This document shows positions 43,694-51,852 of a stretch of 64,000 nucleotides of DNA, piece after piece. The stretch covers positions 248,001-312,000 of the forward strand of contig NZ_JARTVY010000003.1 in assembly GCF_031450805.1 (NCBI RefSeq). The letters are read 5' to 3'. The stretch is from Caballeronia sp031450805 (GTDB lineage Bacteria; Pseudomonadota; Gammaproteobacteria; Burkholderiales; Burkholderiaceae). How positions within the stretch are numbered: position 1 is the stretch's first letter; every line of letters begins with the position of its first letter. Both the position numbers and the translations under genes were made by a program. The notes below the pieces were generated by a model. That model was not told the origin of the DNA. It was given only the letters and a program-made list of their open reading frames with translations, and searched no databases.

Positions 43694-44299
43694 TCAGGCG
43701 GCCGGCACCAGATCGTCTGAAAACAGAGGAGCGGTCAGTGCCGTCAGCAGTCGAATATCTTCGGTGATGGCGGTTTCAGGGACAACCTCTGCGCACATAA
43801 AGGCAAATGCGCCGACGGTTCGCTTGCAGACGACCACGGGAATGTTCACGAGCGTTGCAGTCCCGAGCGACTTCAGCAGCTTGTGGTCGGGAAAGTAGTG
43901 CTCGAGTTCCGCGTCGTTGTTTGCGACAAGAACCTCTCCGTGTTCGAGGACTTTCCGGGCCCAGTCAGAACCCGAAAGCTGTTTCCAGCCACCCACGGGG
44001 TAAGCGCTCGGAACAGTGGAGTAAATCCGGCGGACGGCACCAAGCTCTTTCGGTGCCTCGGGGCGCGGACGCGATACCAAAGCAGTCGCCTGAAGAAACG
44101 GAAGTCGTGGCTTCACAACCTCGAGCCACGCCTGAATTGCCGCGTCGCGCGAGGTGGCTTGCCGAATAGCAGTTTGGGCGCGAGCGAGTGTAGCCGAGGG
44201 GTCGCTACCGTTTATGTTCGTGGCGGCGTTGCTCGTGCGAGAGAGGAGCAGCGCCGAAGCGCTGACTGCGGCAAGGCTTGCAAAGTGACGGCGATTCAT
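43694..44299 (-). CDS. Exported GAF-domain protein (Tat-like signal)
   Basis: A 201-residue protein with an N-terminal export signal of Tat character (MNRRHFASLAAVSASALLLS, twin arginine then hydrophobic core) followed by a GAF-like domain at about 55-195 (LPFLQATALVSRP, NNDAELEHYFPDHKLLKSLGTATLVNIPVVV). GAF domains are usually cytoplasmic sensors, so a secreted one is unusual. The ATG at 44299 overlaps the stop of the FAD/Fe-S protein gene (ATGA), a sign of tight coupling. It may bind a small ligand or assist the oxidoreductase. The role is unknown. Confidence 0.75.
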   Translation of the reverse strand: MNRRHFASLAAVSASALLLSRTSNAATNINGSDPSATLARAQTAIRQATSRDAAIQAWLEVVKPRLPFLQATALVSRPRPEAPKELGAVRRIYSTVPSAYPVGGWKQLSGSDWARKVLEHGEVLVANNDAELEHYFPDHKLLKSLGTATLVNIPVVVCKRTVGAFAFMCAEVVPETAITEDIRLLTALTAPLFSDDLVPAA

Positions 44300-47262
44300 A
44301 CGGTTTCCTCCTGTTTGGGCGATTGGACCTGGCGCTGTGCCGGACTTTTATTGGTTCTTCCATCAAGCCACTGCGCGAGGTGAATTGCCGAGCGACCGGT
44401 GGTGTTTCGAATCTGCGAGCGACAACTGAAGCCGTCACTCACGAGAACGGCGTTTTCATCAAGCGGCCGAATTTTTGGTGCCAACTCCGATTCAGCAACT
44501 GAACGCGCGACGTCTGCCGTCTTCGTGTGATAGCCAAAGGCGCCTGCCATTCCACAGCAGCCAGTCTGCAGGACCGCCCCGGACTGTGCTGCCTTGTCGA
44601 CAAGGCGAGACTCAGCTTGGACTCCACCGCAGGCCTTCTGGTGGCAGTGGCCATGGACGTAGACGCTTTCGTCGAGCTTCGGAACATCGAAGCCTTGCAC
44701 CTCGAGGTACTCGGCCAGTGTTTTGACTGAGGTAGCCAGCGCGTTGGCGTTCTCGTCGCTCGGAAAGAGCGAGCGCAGTTCATCACGAAATACTGAGAGG
44801 CAACTCGGCTCCAGGACAATCACCGGAAGCTTCAACGCGATGACCTCTTTCAGCTCTGCCATGATGTCGACGAGGTTGCGCTTGGCGTGGTCGAGCATGC
44901 CGGCGTCGTAGTACGGACGCCCGCAGCAAATTTGCTTGCTCATGAGGCGGACCGTGACGCCATATGACTCCAGCACTTTGACAGACGCTTCAAGAACCTC
45001 CGGAGAGAATCCGTTGTTGAAGGTGTCGGTCCACAGCAGGACCGTCTTTGACTGGGCACTTGCCGTGCGCGCGTCTTGTATGAGGTGCTTGCAGGTGTCG
45101 CTGTTTCTGAAAGCCGTGGACGCTACGGCGGGAAATTTGACGTGGGAAGCCAAGCCAAATTTTTCTGCCACGGCGCGGAAAGGACGCATCTTCATGGCAG
45201 TGTTCACGACGCCGCTGATGCGGGTCGCGATTGGCAGCCATGTGCCGATGTGTCCAATCATCGTGTCCATCAAAGGACGTTTCGCCTTCTGATAATGCTG
45301 GTACAAGAAGTGGCTCTTGTACTTTGCCAAGTCAACATGCGTGGGGCAGTCGCTGCGGCATCCCTTGCACGCAAGACAATTGTCGAGCGAGTCCTTGACG
45401 TCCTTGTTGTCCCAGCCGTCAGTGATGACTTCGCCCTTAAGCAATTCAAAAAGCAGGCGGCTGCGGCCGCGGGTGGAGTACTTTTCCTCGCGCGTTGCGC
45501 GATAGCTCGGGCACATCGTGCCACCCTCGAGCGAGCGACATTTACCCATGCCGATACAACGCTCGGTCGCGCGTGCGAATGTGTCCGGCGTCTGGAGATT
45601 TCCGAACGAGAAGTGGCTCGCAACCTCTACTCTGCGATAGGTCGGCCCCAGTCGCAAGTTCTCATCGACAGGCATGGCGTTGATGAGTTTGCCGGGGTTC
45701 ATCCGGTTATTCGGGTCCCAGATAGTCTTGAACTCGCGGAAGGCATCCATGAGTTCCGGCGAGTACATCAGCGAGAGGAGCTCGCCTTTCGCTTGTCCGT
45801 CTCCATGTTCCCCAGACAGCGAGCCCTCGTATTTGACAACGAGCTTTGCTGCTTCCTGTAGGAACTCGCGCCACGTGTGAATCCCCTGGCTGTTGCGCAG
45901 GTCGAAGTTGATGCGCGAATGGATACAGCCATCGCCGAAGTGGCCGTACATATTGGTTGTGTAGCCGTACCGCTCAACTAACGCTGCAAATTCGCGAAGA
46001 TAGGCGCCAAGCAAACGTGGTTCGACTGCCGCGTCTTCCCAGCCAACAACGGGGTCCGGCTTGGACGGGTCATCACCGATAGAAGTAGCCGACGCACCAG
46101 TCTCACGAATCGACCAAAGTCGCTTCATCATTGCTGCGTCTGATACGACGCGCGCGTTTGGGGAGCCGGGCAACGACGCCGCAAGATTTGCGGCAGCTTG
46201 CGCACGCTCCACCGCGGATTCGAGGGTATCCGTGCCGAACTCGACCATCAGCCACGCATTGCCGTCAGGCAATTCTGCGATGTCAGCAAGAGCAAGCCCT
46301 CGCTCGCGTAGCCCGCCGACAATGCCTGTGTCCAAGCCCTCCATCGCAATGGGCTCGAGCGGCAGCAGTTGGGGAACGCAATCGGCTGCGTCAAAGATGG
46401 TCGGAAATCCGAAGACGGTGACGACCCGCGCGGTCGGATTGCGCACGAGGGTTGTCGTTGCTCGCAAGACCGACACACACGTGCCCTCCGAACCGACAAG
46501 CGCGCGAGCAATGTTGAACCCGTTTTCTGGCAAGAGCTGGTCGAGGCTGTAGCCCGAGACTCGACGCTTCAGCTTCGGGAACCCCATGCGAATCTCATCC
46601 GCATGACGATCGGCGAGCTTGCGAAGTGCTCGAACAATCTCAGCTCGACGCCCCCCGGCGGCGATGTGCTCTTGATATGCCGCCTCGTCTGTCGGCCCGA
46701 CCCAAAAACGCTCTCCGTCATAAGTCAGAATTTCCATCGACTCGATGTTCTCGGCAGTCTTTCCGGCCATCACCGAGTGCGCGCCGCAGGAGTTATTGCC
46801 CACCATGCCACCAATCGTGCAGCGGCTATGCGTGGCGGGGTCCGGGCCGAACGTGAGACCTTTGAGTGCAGCGGCGGCCTTCAGCTGGTCACAGATGACG
46901 CCTGGCTGAACCAAAGCGGTCCGGTGCTCGGCGTCGAGTTGCTCAATGCGGGTCAGGTGTCGCGATGTATCAACGATGACCGAGACGTTCACGGACTGGC
47001 CGCACATCGAGGTGCCCGCACCACGTGTGAGCACCGGCACATCGGCCTCGTGACAGGCGCGCATCACCGAAACGACGTCTTCGACTGTACGCGGCAGTAC
47101 GACGCCGATGGGCACCTGTCGATAGTTCGATGCTTCTGACGCGTAGGCTGCTCGAGACCCTGCATCAAACCTGATTTCAGCGTCGCTTGTCTGAGCCAGT
47201 CGGCGCTGCAGGGAAAGAAGCTTGTTGAGGTCGGGGCGTGGGGAGGACGAGTTCGAAGTCAT
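44296..47262 (-). CDS. FAD-binding and Fe-S-binding oxidoreductase (YdiJ-like, GlcD/GlcF fusion)
   Basis: A 988-residue protein starting at 47262 (MTSNSSSPRP). I reject 33 extra upstream codons because they reach toward the operator. Residues ~1-480 form a GlcD-type FAD domain (VLTRGAGTSMCGQSVN, GMVGNNSCGAHSVM, LSGEHGDGQAKGELL). The middle has a ferredoxin-type cluster site (CLACKGCRSDCPTHVD), and the C-terminal half carries two CCG cysteine-rich domains (ICCGRPYYDAG, TGCCGMAGAFGYH). This architecture matches YdiJ-type D-2-hydroxyacid (for example D-2-hydroxyglutarate) dehydrogenases feeding the quinone pool. A perfect TTCCTAC-type palindrome lies 112 bp upstream. It is translationally coupled to the GAF gene. 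Confidence 0.88.
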   Translation of the reverse strand: MTSNSSSPRPDLNKLLSLQRRLAQTSDAEIRFDAGSRAAYASEASNYRQVPIGVVLPRTVEDVVSVMRACHEADVPVLTRGAGTSMCGQSVNVSVIVDTSRHLTRIEQLDAEHRTALVQPGVICDQLKAAAALKGLTFGPDPATHSRCTIGGMVGNNSCGAHSVMAGKTAENIESMEILTYDGERFWVGPTDEAAYQEHIAAGGRRAEIVRALRKLADRHADEIRMGFPKLKRRVSGYSLDQLLPENGFNIARALVGSEGTCVSVLRATTTLVRNPTARVVTVFGFPTIFDAADCVPQLLPLEPIAMEGLDTGIVGGLRERGLALADIAELPDGNAWLMVEFGTDTLESAVERAQAAANLAASLPGSPNARVVSDAAMMKRLWSIRETGASATSIGDDPSKPDPVVGWEDAAVEPRLLGAYLREFAALVERYGYTTNMYGHFGDGCIHSRINFDLRNSQGIHTWREFLQEAAKLVVKYEGSLSGEHGDGQAKGELLSLMYSPELMDAFREFKTIWDPNNRMNPGKLINAMPVDENLRLGPTYRRVEVASHFSFGNLQTPDTFARATERCIGMGKCRSLEGGTMCPSYRATREEKYSTRGRSRLLFELLKGEVITDGWDNKDVKDSLDNCLACKGCRSDCPTHVDLAKYKSHFLYQHYQKAKRPLMDTMIGHIGTWLPIATRISGVVNTAMKMRPFRAVAEKFGLASHVKFPAVASTAFRNSDTCKHLIQDARTASAQSKTVLLWTDTFNNGFSPEVLEASVKVLESYGVTVRLMSKQICCGRPYYDAGMLDHAKRNLVDIMAELKEVIALKLPVIVLEPSCLSVFRDELRSLFPSDENANALATSVKTLAEYLEVQGFDVPKLDESVYVHGHCHQKACGGVQAESRLVDKAAQSGAVLQTGCCGMAGAFGYHTKTADVARSVAESELAPKIRPLDENAVLVSDGFSCRSQIRNTTGRSAIHLAQWLDGRTNKSPAQRQVQSPKQEETV

Positions 47263-47373
47263 GTGGTCGCGCAATCCGGAAAAAGCGGCGAGACTGCGGC
47301 TCCGCGCGAATTGCGCGTTTGCCTTAATATCCCGCGTCATTCCAAAATTAAAACGCGACACAAAGTGGAAGTC

Positions 47374-47392
47374 TTCCTACTTAAAGTAGGAA
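47374..47392. promoter_or_regulatory. Candidate PucR-regulator operator, site 2 (perfect palindrome)
   Basis: TTCCTACTTAAAGTAGGAA is a perfect 9+1+9 palindrome between the regulator gene and the FAD/Fe-S operon. It is the best match among the sites found and defines the motif. Confidence 0.7.
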
Positions 47393-47400
47393 GGCTGGCG

Positions 47401-48963
47401 TCAATCTTCGCGGAGTCGGTACAGCGCCATCGCGACCTGGACCTGAAATCGAATCTTGGGGTCTTCGAGCGTGACGTTGAGAATTTCTTCGATTCGCTCG
47501 AGGCGATAGCGCATCGTGCTGATGTGAATACCCAACGAACGTGCCGCGTTGACCAACTGGAAGCCCTCATCTGCGAGCGTGCACAGCGTCTCTAATAGAG
47601 ACTCGCCGCGAGGCCGCGAGACAAGTGGCGTGACAAGCCGTTCGATGAGCATGTCGCGGGCGTTCGCGTCGCCAAGAAGCGCTCGAGGAAAGAGAATCTC
47701 GTCGAATCGATGCAGTCTTCCGGGGCGCAATGTCGGCAGCAGAGCATCAACGTCCTTCGAGCCTGTCGCCATCCCGTCGACACCTGAGTGCACGCGACTG
47801 ATTGCCATCGCAGCGCGCTGGTCACTTACCGCGTCCCACAGCGTCTCAGGAGAAGCATCTGCGGGCAGGATGAACTTAATTTGGTTTAGCCATATTGCGA
47901 GCAACTCGGGTTGTCCTGATGCTCGAAGCTGACGTTTGAGTGACTCTACCCAGCGCTCACGACGATTCAGGCCCTCCGTGGTCAGGGGTATGGGCTCATC
48001 GAGCAGCACAAGGCAGATGCGATATTGGCCCGTTTGACTCCATCCACACACGCGGGCGCGTTCGAGCGCGCTCGGCGTCGAAGTGAACTCGCCGTCGAGC
48101 AGCCCGGCTACGAGCGCGTATCCGAGGCGGTCTTCCTGTTGCGCGAGCTGCTGTTGGTGCATTAGATGCAGTGCGGCGACCACACTCGCATGCTCCATTG
48201 CTCGAGTGTCCAGTTCATCGACCTCCGCGCCGTCCAAATCGAGCCAGTTCACTGCAACGAGCGAGTCGTGGAGTCGAACTGGCAGCCTGAGCCGATAAAG
48301 GGAGCGGCCTGCAATGACAAACTTCACCCGGATGGGCCGCGAGGAACTGCTGGAATCGATAGGTGCATCGGACAACGAGTTCAGGAACTGCTCCTCAAGC
48401 ACCTGCGTTTCAGATTCTGCGGCCGAGGTACCGAGCAGCTCGCCGGAAATGTTCGTGAATGTTACTTCGCGACCGACCAGCTTTTTGAGCGTGGTTGCGA
48501 TGTCACCCAGGCTATTCGCTGTCACCGCAGCGTTAGTCAAAGCACGGTGCATTTGCTCCGAGCGCTCGATAATCTCGGCCTGAAAGTTGATTATTTTCGC
48601 GAGAATTTCGTGCGTGACTTGACTGAACTGAACAGCCCAAGGGAGCTCGAGAAGAGGAAAGCCAACACTTCGCGCTTCGTCGATGGCTTCTTGAGGGAAG
48701 TGGTCGCGAAAGTGAGGAACTGCCAGCACAACCCCCGCCAGCCCGACTTTACTCAGGTCGCGTACCAGTCGTCTCGAAGCCTCAGTGTCGCTCGGCCAGT
48801 TATAGCCGGTGGTCAGCAGCAGCTCACCAGGCTTAACCCAGTTGACGATATCTGGGTGGTCGACCATGTGAACCCAGGTGATGTCGCGTTGGAGGCTTTC
48901 CTCCCCCGCGACGACTTCTGCTTCACGTAAGACAGTTTCACGAATTGCGGTGTCAAGCTTCAT
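47401..48963 (-). CDS. PucR-family transcriptional regulator
   Basis: A 520-residue regulator. The N-terminal PucR domain lies at about 15-135 (ITWVHMVDHPDIVNWVKPGELLLTTGYNWP), a middle sensory region follows, and a C-terminal helix-turn-helix (LLETLCTLADEGFQLVNAARSLGIHISTMRYRLERIEEILN) is at the end. The family regulates purine, GABA and amino-acid catabolism. I choose the start at 48963 (MKLDTAIRE) over an in-frame ATG 15 codons earlier. It sits centrally in the aminotransferase island, with TTCCTAC-type palindromes in the intergenic regions around it, so it is the likely island regulator. Confidence 0.88.
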   Translation of the reverse strand: MKLDTAIRETVLREAEVVAGEESLQRDITWVHMVDHPDIVNWVKPGELLLTTGYNWPSDTEASRRLVRDLSKVGLAGVVLAVPHFRDHFPQEAIDEARSVGFPLLELPWAVQFSQVTHEILAKIINFQAEIIERSEQMHRALTNAAVTANSLGDIATTLKKLVGREVTFTNISGELLGTSAAESETQVLEEQFLNSLSDAPIDSSSSSRPIRVKFVIAGRSLYRLRLPVRLHDSLVAVNWLDLDGAEVDELDTRAMEHASVVAALHLMHQQQLAQQEDRLGYALVAGLLDGEFTSTPSALERARVCGWSQTGQYRICLVLLDEPIPLTTEGLNRRERWVESLKRQLRASGQPELLAIWLNQIKFILPADASPETLWDAVSDQRAAMAISRVHSGVDGMATGSKDVDALLPTLRPGRLHRFDEILFPRALLGDANARDMLIERLVTPLVSRPRGESLLETLCTLADEGFQLVNAARSLGIHISTMRYRLERIEEILNVTLEDPKIRFQVQVAMALYRLRED

Positions 48964-49011
48964 GGCGGCGAAAAGTTTCGCCACGGTATCAGCGCGACAC
49001 CGCAGCAACAG

Positions 49012-50298
49012 TTAAACCTCTTTAGGCTGGCGATAACCGAACAGCACGCCCAGCAAGCTGAACGCGGCGGCGAAGATGACGTAGAACGCCGGCGCCATAG
49101 CCGTACCTGTCGTGCTGATGAGCCACGTCAGAATGAGTGATGCGAAGCCGCCGAACGTCATGACGGCCAGATTGTAGGCGACCGAGAGTCCAGTCGACAG
49201 CACCTTGGTTGGGAAGGTTTCCGACAGAGCGGCCAAGATAGGACCCGTATAAATCGCGATGAGCACGCCGAACACAGCCTGAAAAACGCACAGCGTCGCG
49301 AGTGACGGAGCCTTCACAATCATCGCAAACATGGGCCAAGCGAGAACAAGCATCGCAGCCGACGCACCACCGAGCAGCCACTTGCGGCCCACTTTGTCCG
49401 AGTACCAGCCGGTGAACGGCGAGAAGACAGTGATGACACCGCCACCGACCATTGCCGCGATAAACGATGCGGATTGCGGAAGCTTCAGGACCTTCACCGA
49501 GAACGTCGGCATGTAGAACAGAATCACGTAGATACAAACGGTCCAGAGCACGACCATCGCGAAACTTGCGAAGGCTTGCCACGGGTAGTCGCGGAGAACC
49601 TCCTTCAGCGGCGTCTTCGACTTCTCTGCCTTAAGGAAGACCGGCGTTTCATCCAGGTTGCGACGAATGAAGAAGCCGATAGGCCCGATGAGCAAACCGG
49701 AGAGGAACGGGATGCGCCAACCCCAACTCTCCATGTCGGCACTGGATAGGCCGAGCGTGATGCCCGTTCCGAAACAGGCACCCATCAACACGGCGAAACC
49801 GATGCTCGTCTGAATCCAGCTGGAGTAATACGCCTTCTTGCCCTTCGGTGCGTGCTCCGTCAGGAAGGCAGTCGCCGTGCCCATCTCGCCGCCGGCCGAA
49901 AAGCCTTGAAGCAGGCGCGCAAAGACAATCAGGCAGGGGGCTGCCATGCCGATTTGGGAGTACGTCGGGGCGAGACCGATGATTGCCGTACCGGCGCACA
50001 TTAGAAGAATCGTCAGCGACAACGCAGCTTTCCGGCCGGCGCGGTCGGAGTAGATGCCGATGAGAATGCCGCCAAAGGGGCGAACAAGGAAGCCGACGCC
50101 AAACGTCGCGACCGAGAGCATCAGCGACGTGAGGTCGTTGCCAGTCGGGAAGAACAGCTTTGCGATGGTGATGGCGAAAAAGCCGTACACCATGAAGTCA
50201 AACCACTCGAAGCCGTTCCCCAGCACGGTGGCGACGATCGCCCGCCGTCGGGCGGCTTTCTCGTCTACGTAGGTTCCTGCCAAATTTACTGTGTTCAT
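49012..50298 (-). CDS. MFS transporter of the MHS family
   Basis: A 428-residue inner-membrane symporter with twelve predicted segments. MHS motifs are VLGNGFEWFDFMVYGFFAI, GIYSDRAGRKAAL and LQGFSAGGEMGTATAFLTEHAP. The start at 50298 is preferred over 50370 because GGGAGCGGAG precedes it and the family N-terminus then has the usual length. It is clearly related to the protein encoded at 32714-34009. The gene is divergent from the gabT-like gene across a region with TTCCTAC-type sites, suggesting coregulated uptake of the aminotransferase substrate. Confidence 0.92.
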   Translation of the reverse strand: MNTVNLAGTYVDEKAARRRAIVATVLGNGFEWFDFMVYGFFAITIAKLFFPTGNDLTSLMLSVATFGVGFLVRPFGGILIGIYSDRAGRKAALSLTILLMCAGTAIIGLAPTYSQIGMAAPCLIVFARLLQGFSAGGEMGTATAFLTEHAPKGKKAYYSSWIQTSIGFAVLMGACFGTGITLGLSSADMESWGWRIPFLSGLLIGPIGFFIRRNLDETPVFLKAEKSKTPLKEVLRDYPWQAFASFAMVVLWTVCIYVILFYMPTFSVKVLKLPQSASFIAAMVGGGVITVFSPFTGWYSDKVGRKWLLGGASAAMLVLAWPMFAMIVKAPSLATLCVFQAVFGVLIAIYTGPILAALSETFPTKVLSTGLSVAYNLAVMTFGGFASLILTWLISTTGTAMAPAFYVIFAAAFSLLGVLFGYRQPKEV

Positions 50299-50406
50299 CT
50301 CCGCTCCCGATGCGTACTTAGCGCTTTCAATGGTCAGTTCGGTTCCGGTCAGGAACCAGCCGCATCCCATTGAACTCAGCCAGAAATCACATAACTACCC
50401 ATGTTT

Positions 50407-50414
50407 GGTAGGAA
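50407..50414. promoter_or_regulatory. Half-site of the TTCCTAC motif
   Basis: GGTAGGAA, a single arm of the palindrome, lies within CTACCCATGTTTGGTAG upstream of the MHS gene. Another half-site (TTCCTACG) occurs at 50517-50524. These may be weaker contacts around the full site at 50481. Confidence 0.3.
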
Positions 50415-50480
50415 CGGAAGCTTGTAGATTAGTGCAAGAACTATGAACTAGGCCAAAGAAAACAAAAACCATCGACGCAA

Positions 50481-50499
50481 TTCCTACTTTTCGTAGGTA
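50481..50499. promoter_or_regulatory. Candidate PucR-regulator operator, site 3
   Basis: TTCCTACTTTTCGTAGGTA keeps both CTAC and GTAG arms at the same spacing as site 2. It is 52 bp upstream of the gabT-like start codon and in the divergent MHS promoter region. Confidence 0.6.
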
Positions 50500-50550
50500 T
50501 TCGCGCGGTTTGTGGCTTCCTACGATGGTCCCATCTCAGGAGGTGATTTG

Positions 50551-51849
50551 ATGAACAAGGAACTTGATAAAAACCGAAGCGCCGTGGCGCTGCGCGAAAC
50601 CTTCGTTGCCCGTGGGGTCGCGACGGCTCACCCCATCGTTGCTAGTCGTGCGGCAGGTGCGTATCTGTGGGACGACAAGGGCCGCAAGTACCTCGATTTC
50701 GTAGGCGGCATCGGCGTGCTTAACGTAGGCCATAACCACCCGGCGGTGGTCGCTGCGGTGCAGCAGCAGCTAGAATCTTTCTCGCATGTCTGCTTCCAGG
50801 TGGTCGGCTACGAGCCGTACATTCGCTTGGCAGCGCGTCTGTCGGAACTGGTCGCTCCCGGCCAGGGCTACAAGTCGGTCTTTCTGACGACCGGCGCCGA
50901 GGCAGTCGAGAACGCCATCAAGATTGCGCGTGGGTACACGAATCGCCCTGGCGTGATTGCCTTCCGAGGCGGCTTCCATGGCCGCACGCTCCTTGGCATG
51001 TCGCTTACGGGCATGAGCGCACCCTACAAGCAGAACTTCGGACCGTTCGCGCCCGACGTCTACCATGCTCCGTACCCCAATGCATACCATGGCATCAGCT
51101 CGGACGATGCACTGAAGGCTCTCCAGACCATTTTCAGCACGCAAATCCAGCCGGACCGAGTCGCGGCAATTATCCTTGAACCGGTACAGGGTGACGGTGG
51201 CTTCCTCGCGGCACCGGCTGAGTTCATGCAAGGGCTGCGCGAGCTCACGAAGAAGCACGGCATCGTTCTGATTTGCGATGAAATCCAGACGGGCTTTGGC
51301 CGCACCGGGAAGATGTTTGGCTTTCAGCACTCGGGAATCCAGCCTGACCTCGTGACGGTGGCGAAGAGTCTCGCAGGCGGTCTTCCCATCTCAGGCGTTG
51401 TGGGCCGCCCCGAAATTGTCGACGCGCCGCAACCCGGCGGATTGGGCGGTACGTACGGCGGCAACCCGTTGGGTTGCGCGGCTGCAAATGCCGTGTTGGA
51501 CATCTTCGAACAAGAAAACCTGCTCGAGCGCAGCGTCAAAATCGGCGAGCAACTCCGCGCTGGGCTGGAAGGGTTGAAGGCTCAGCACGCGGAAATGGGC
51601 GAAATCCGTCAAACCGGCGCGATGGTCGCTGTCGAGTTTGTCTCCGACGCGAGCACGAAGTCCCCGGACAGCGCTCTCGTACAACGCATCCTCGACGCAG
51701 CACGCGAAGAGGGCCTGCTCATCATCAAGTGCGGCGTTGAACGCAATGTGGTCCGCTTCCTGTCGCCCCTGACGGTTTCGGACCAGGACGTATCGGACGC
51801 ACTTGGGATGTTCGGTCGCGCGGTGACTGCCGCCAAGGCTGCGGCCTAA
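50551..51849 (+). CDS. gabT: 4-aminobutyrate (or 5-aminovalerate) aminotransferase, class III
   Basis: A 432-residue GabT-type transaminase starting at 50551, where AGGAGGT lies 7 bases upstream. An upstream in-frame ATG overlaps the operator region and is rejected. Motifs are YLDFVGGIGVLNVGHNHP, LTTGAEAVENAIKIARGYTNRPGV, IAFRGGFHGRTLLGMSLTG, VLICDEIQTGFGRTG and PLP-lysine in DLVTVAKSLAGGLPISG. It converts GABA (or 5-aminovalerate) with 2-oxoglutarate to the semialdehyde and glutamate, supplying the GabD-like dehydrogenase at 40654. It heads the plus-strand operon that runs to about 56 kb. Confidence 0.9.
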   Translation: MNKELDKNRSAVALRETFVARGVATAHPIVASRAAGAYLWDDKGRKYLDFVGGIGVLNVGHNHPAVVAAVQQQLESFSHVCFQVVGYEPYIRLAARLSELVAPGQGYKSVFLTTGAEAVENAIKIARGYTNRPGVIAFRGGFHGRTLLGMSLTGMSAPYKQNFGPFAPDVYHAPYPNAYHGISSDDALKALQTIFSTQIQPDRVAAIILEPVQGDGGFLAAPAEFMQGLRELTKKHGIVLICDEIQTGFGRTGKMFGFQHSGIQPDLVTVAKSLAGGLPISGVVGRPEIVDAPQPGGLGGTYGGNPLGCAAANAVLDIFEQENLLERSVKIGEQLRAGLEGLKAQHAEMGEIRQTGAMVAVEFVSDASTKSPDSALVQRILDAAREEGLLIIKCGVERNVVRFLSPLTVSDQDVSDALGMFGRAVTAAKAAA

Positions 51850-51852
51850 ACG

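Noticed and set aside
45076..45861. A 261-residue plus-strand frame opposite the FAD/Fe-S gene, and a 254-residue one at 48166-48930 opposite the PucR gene
   Set aside because: Both are mirror frames of well-supported genes on the minus strand.
50263..50271. CTACGTAGG inside the MHS transporter gene, considered as another regulator site
   Set aside because: The two arms have no spacer, unlike the N5 spacing of the intergenic sites, and it lies in coding sequence.
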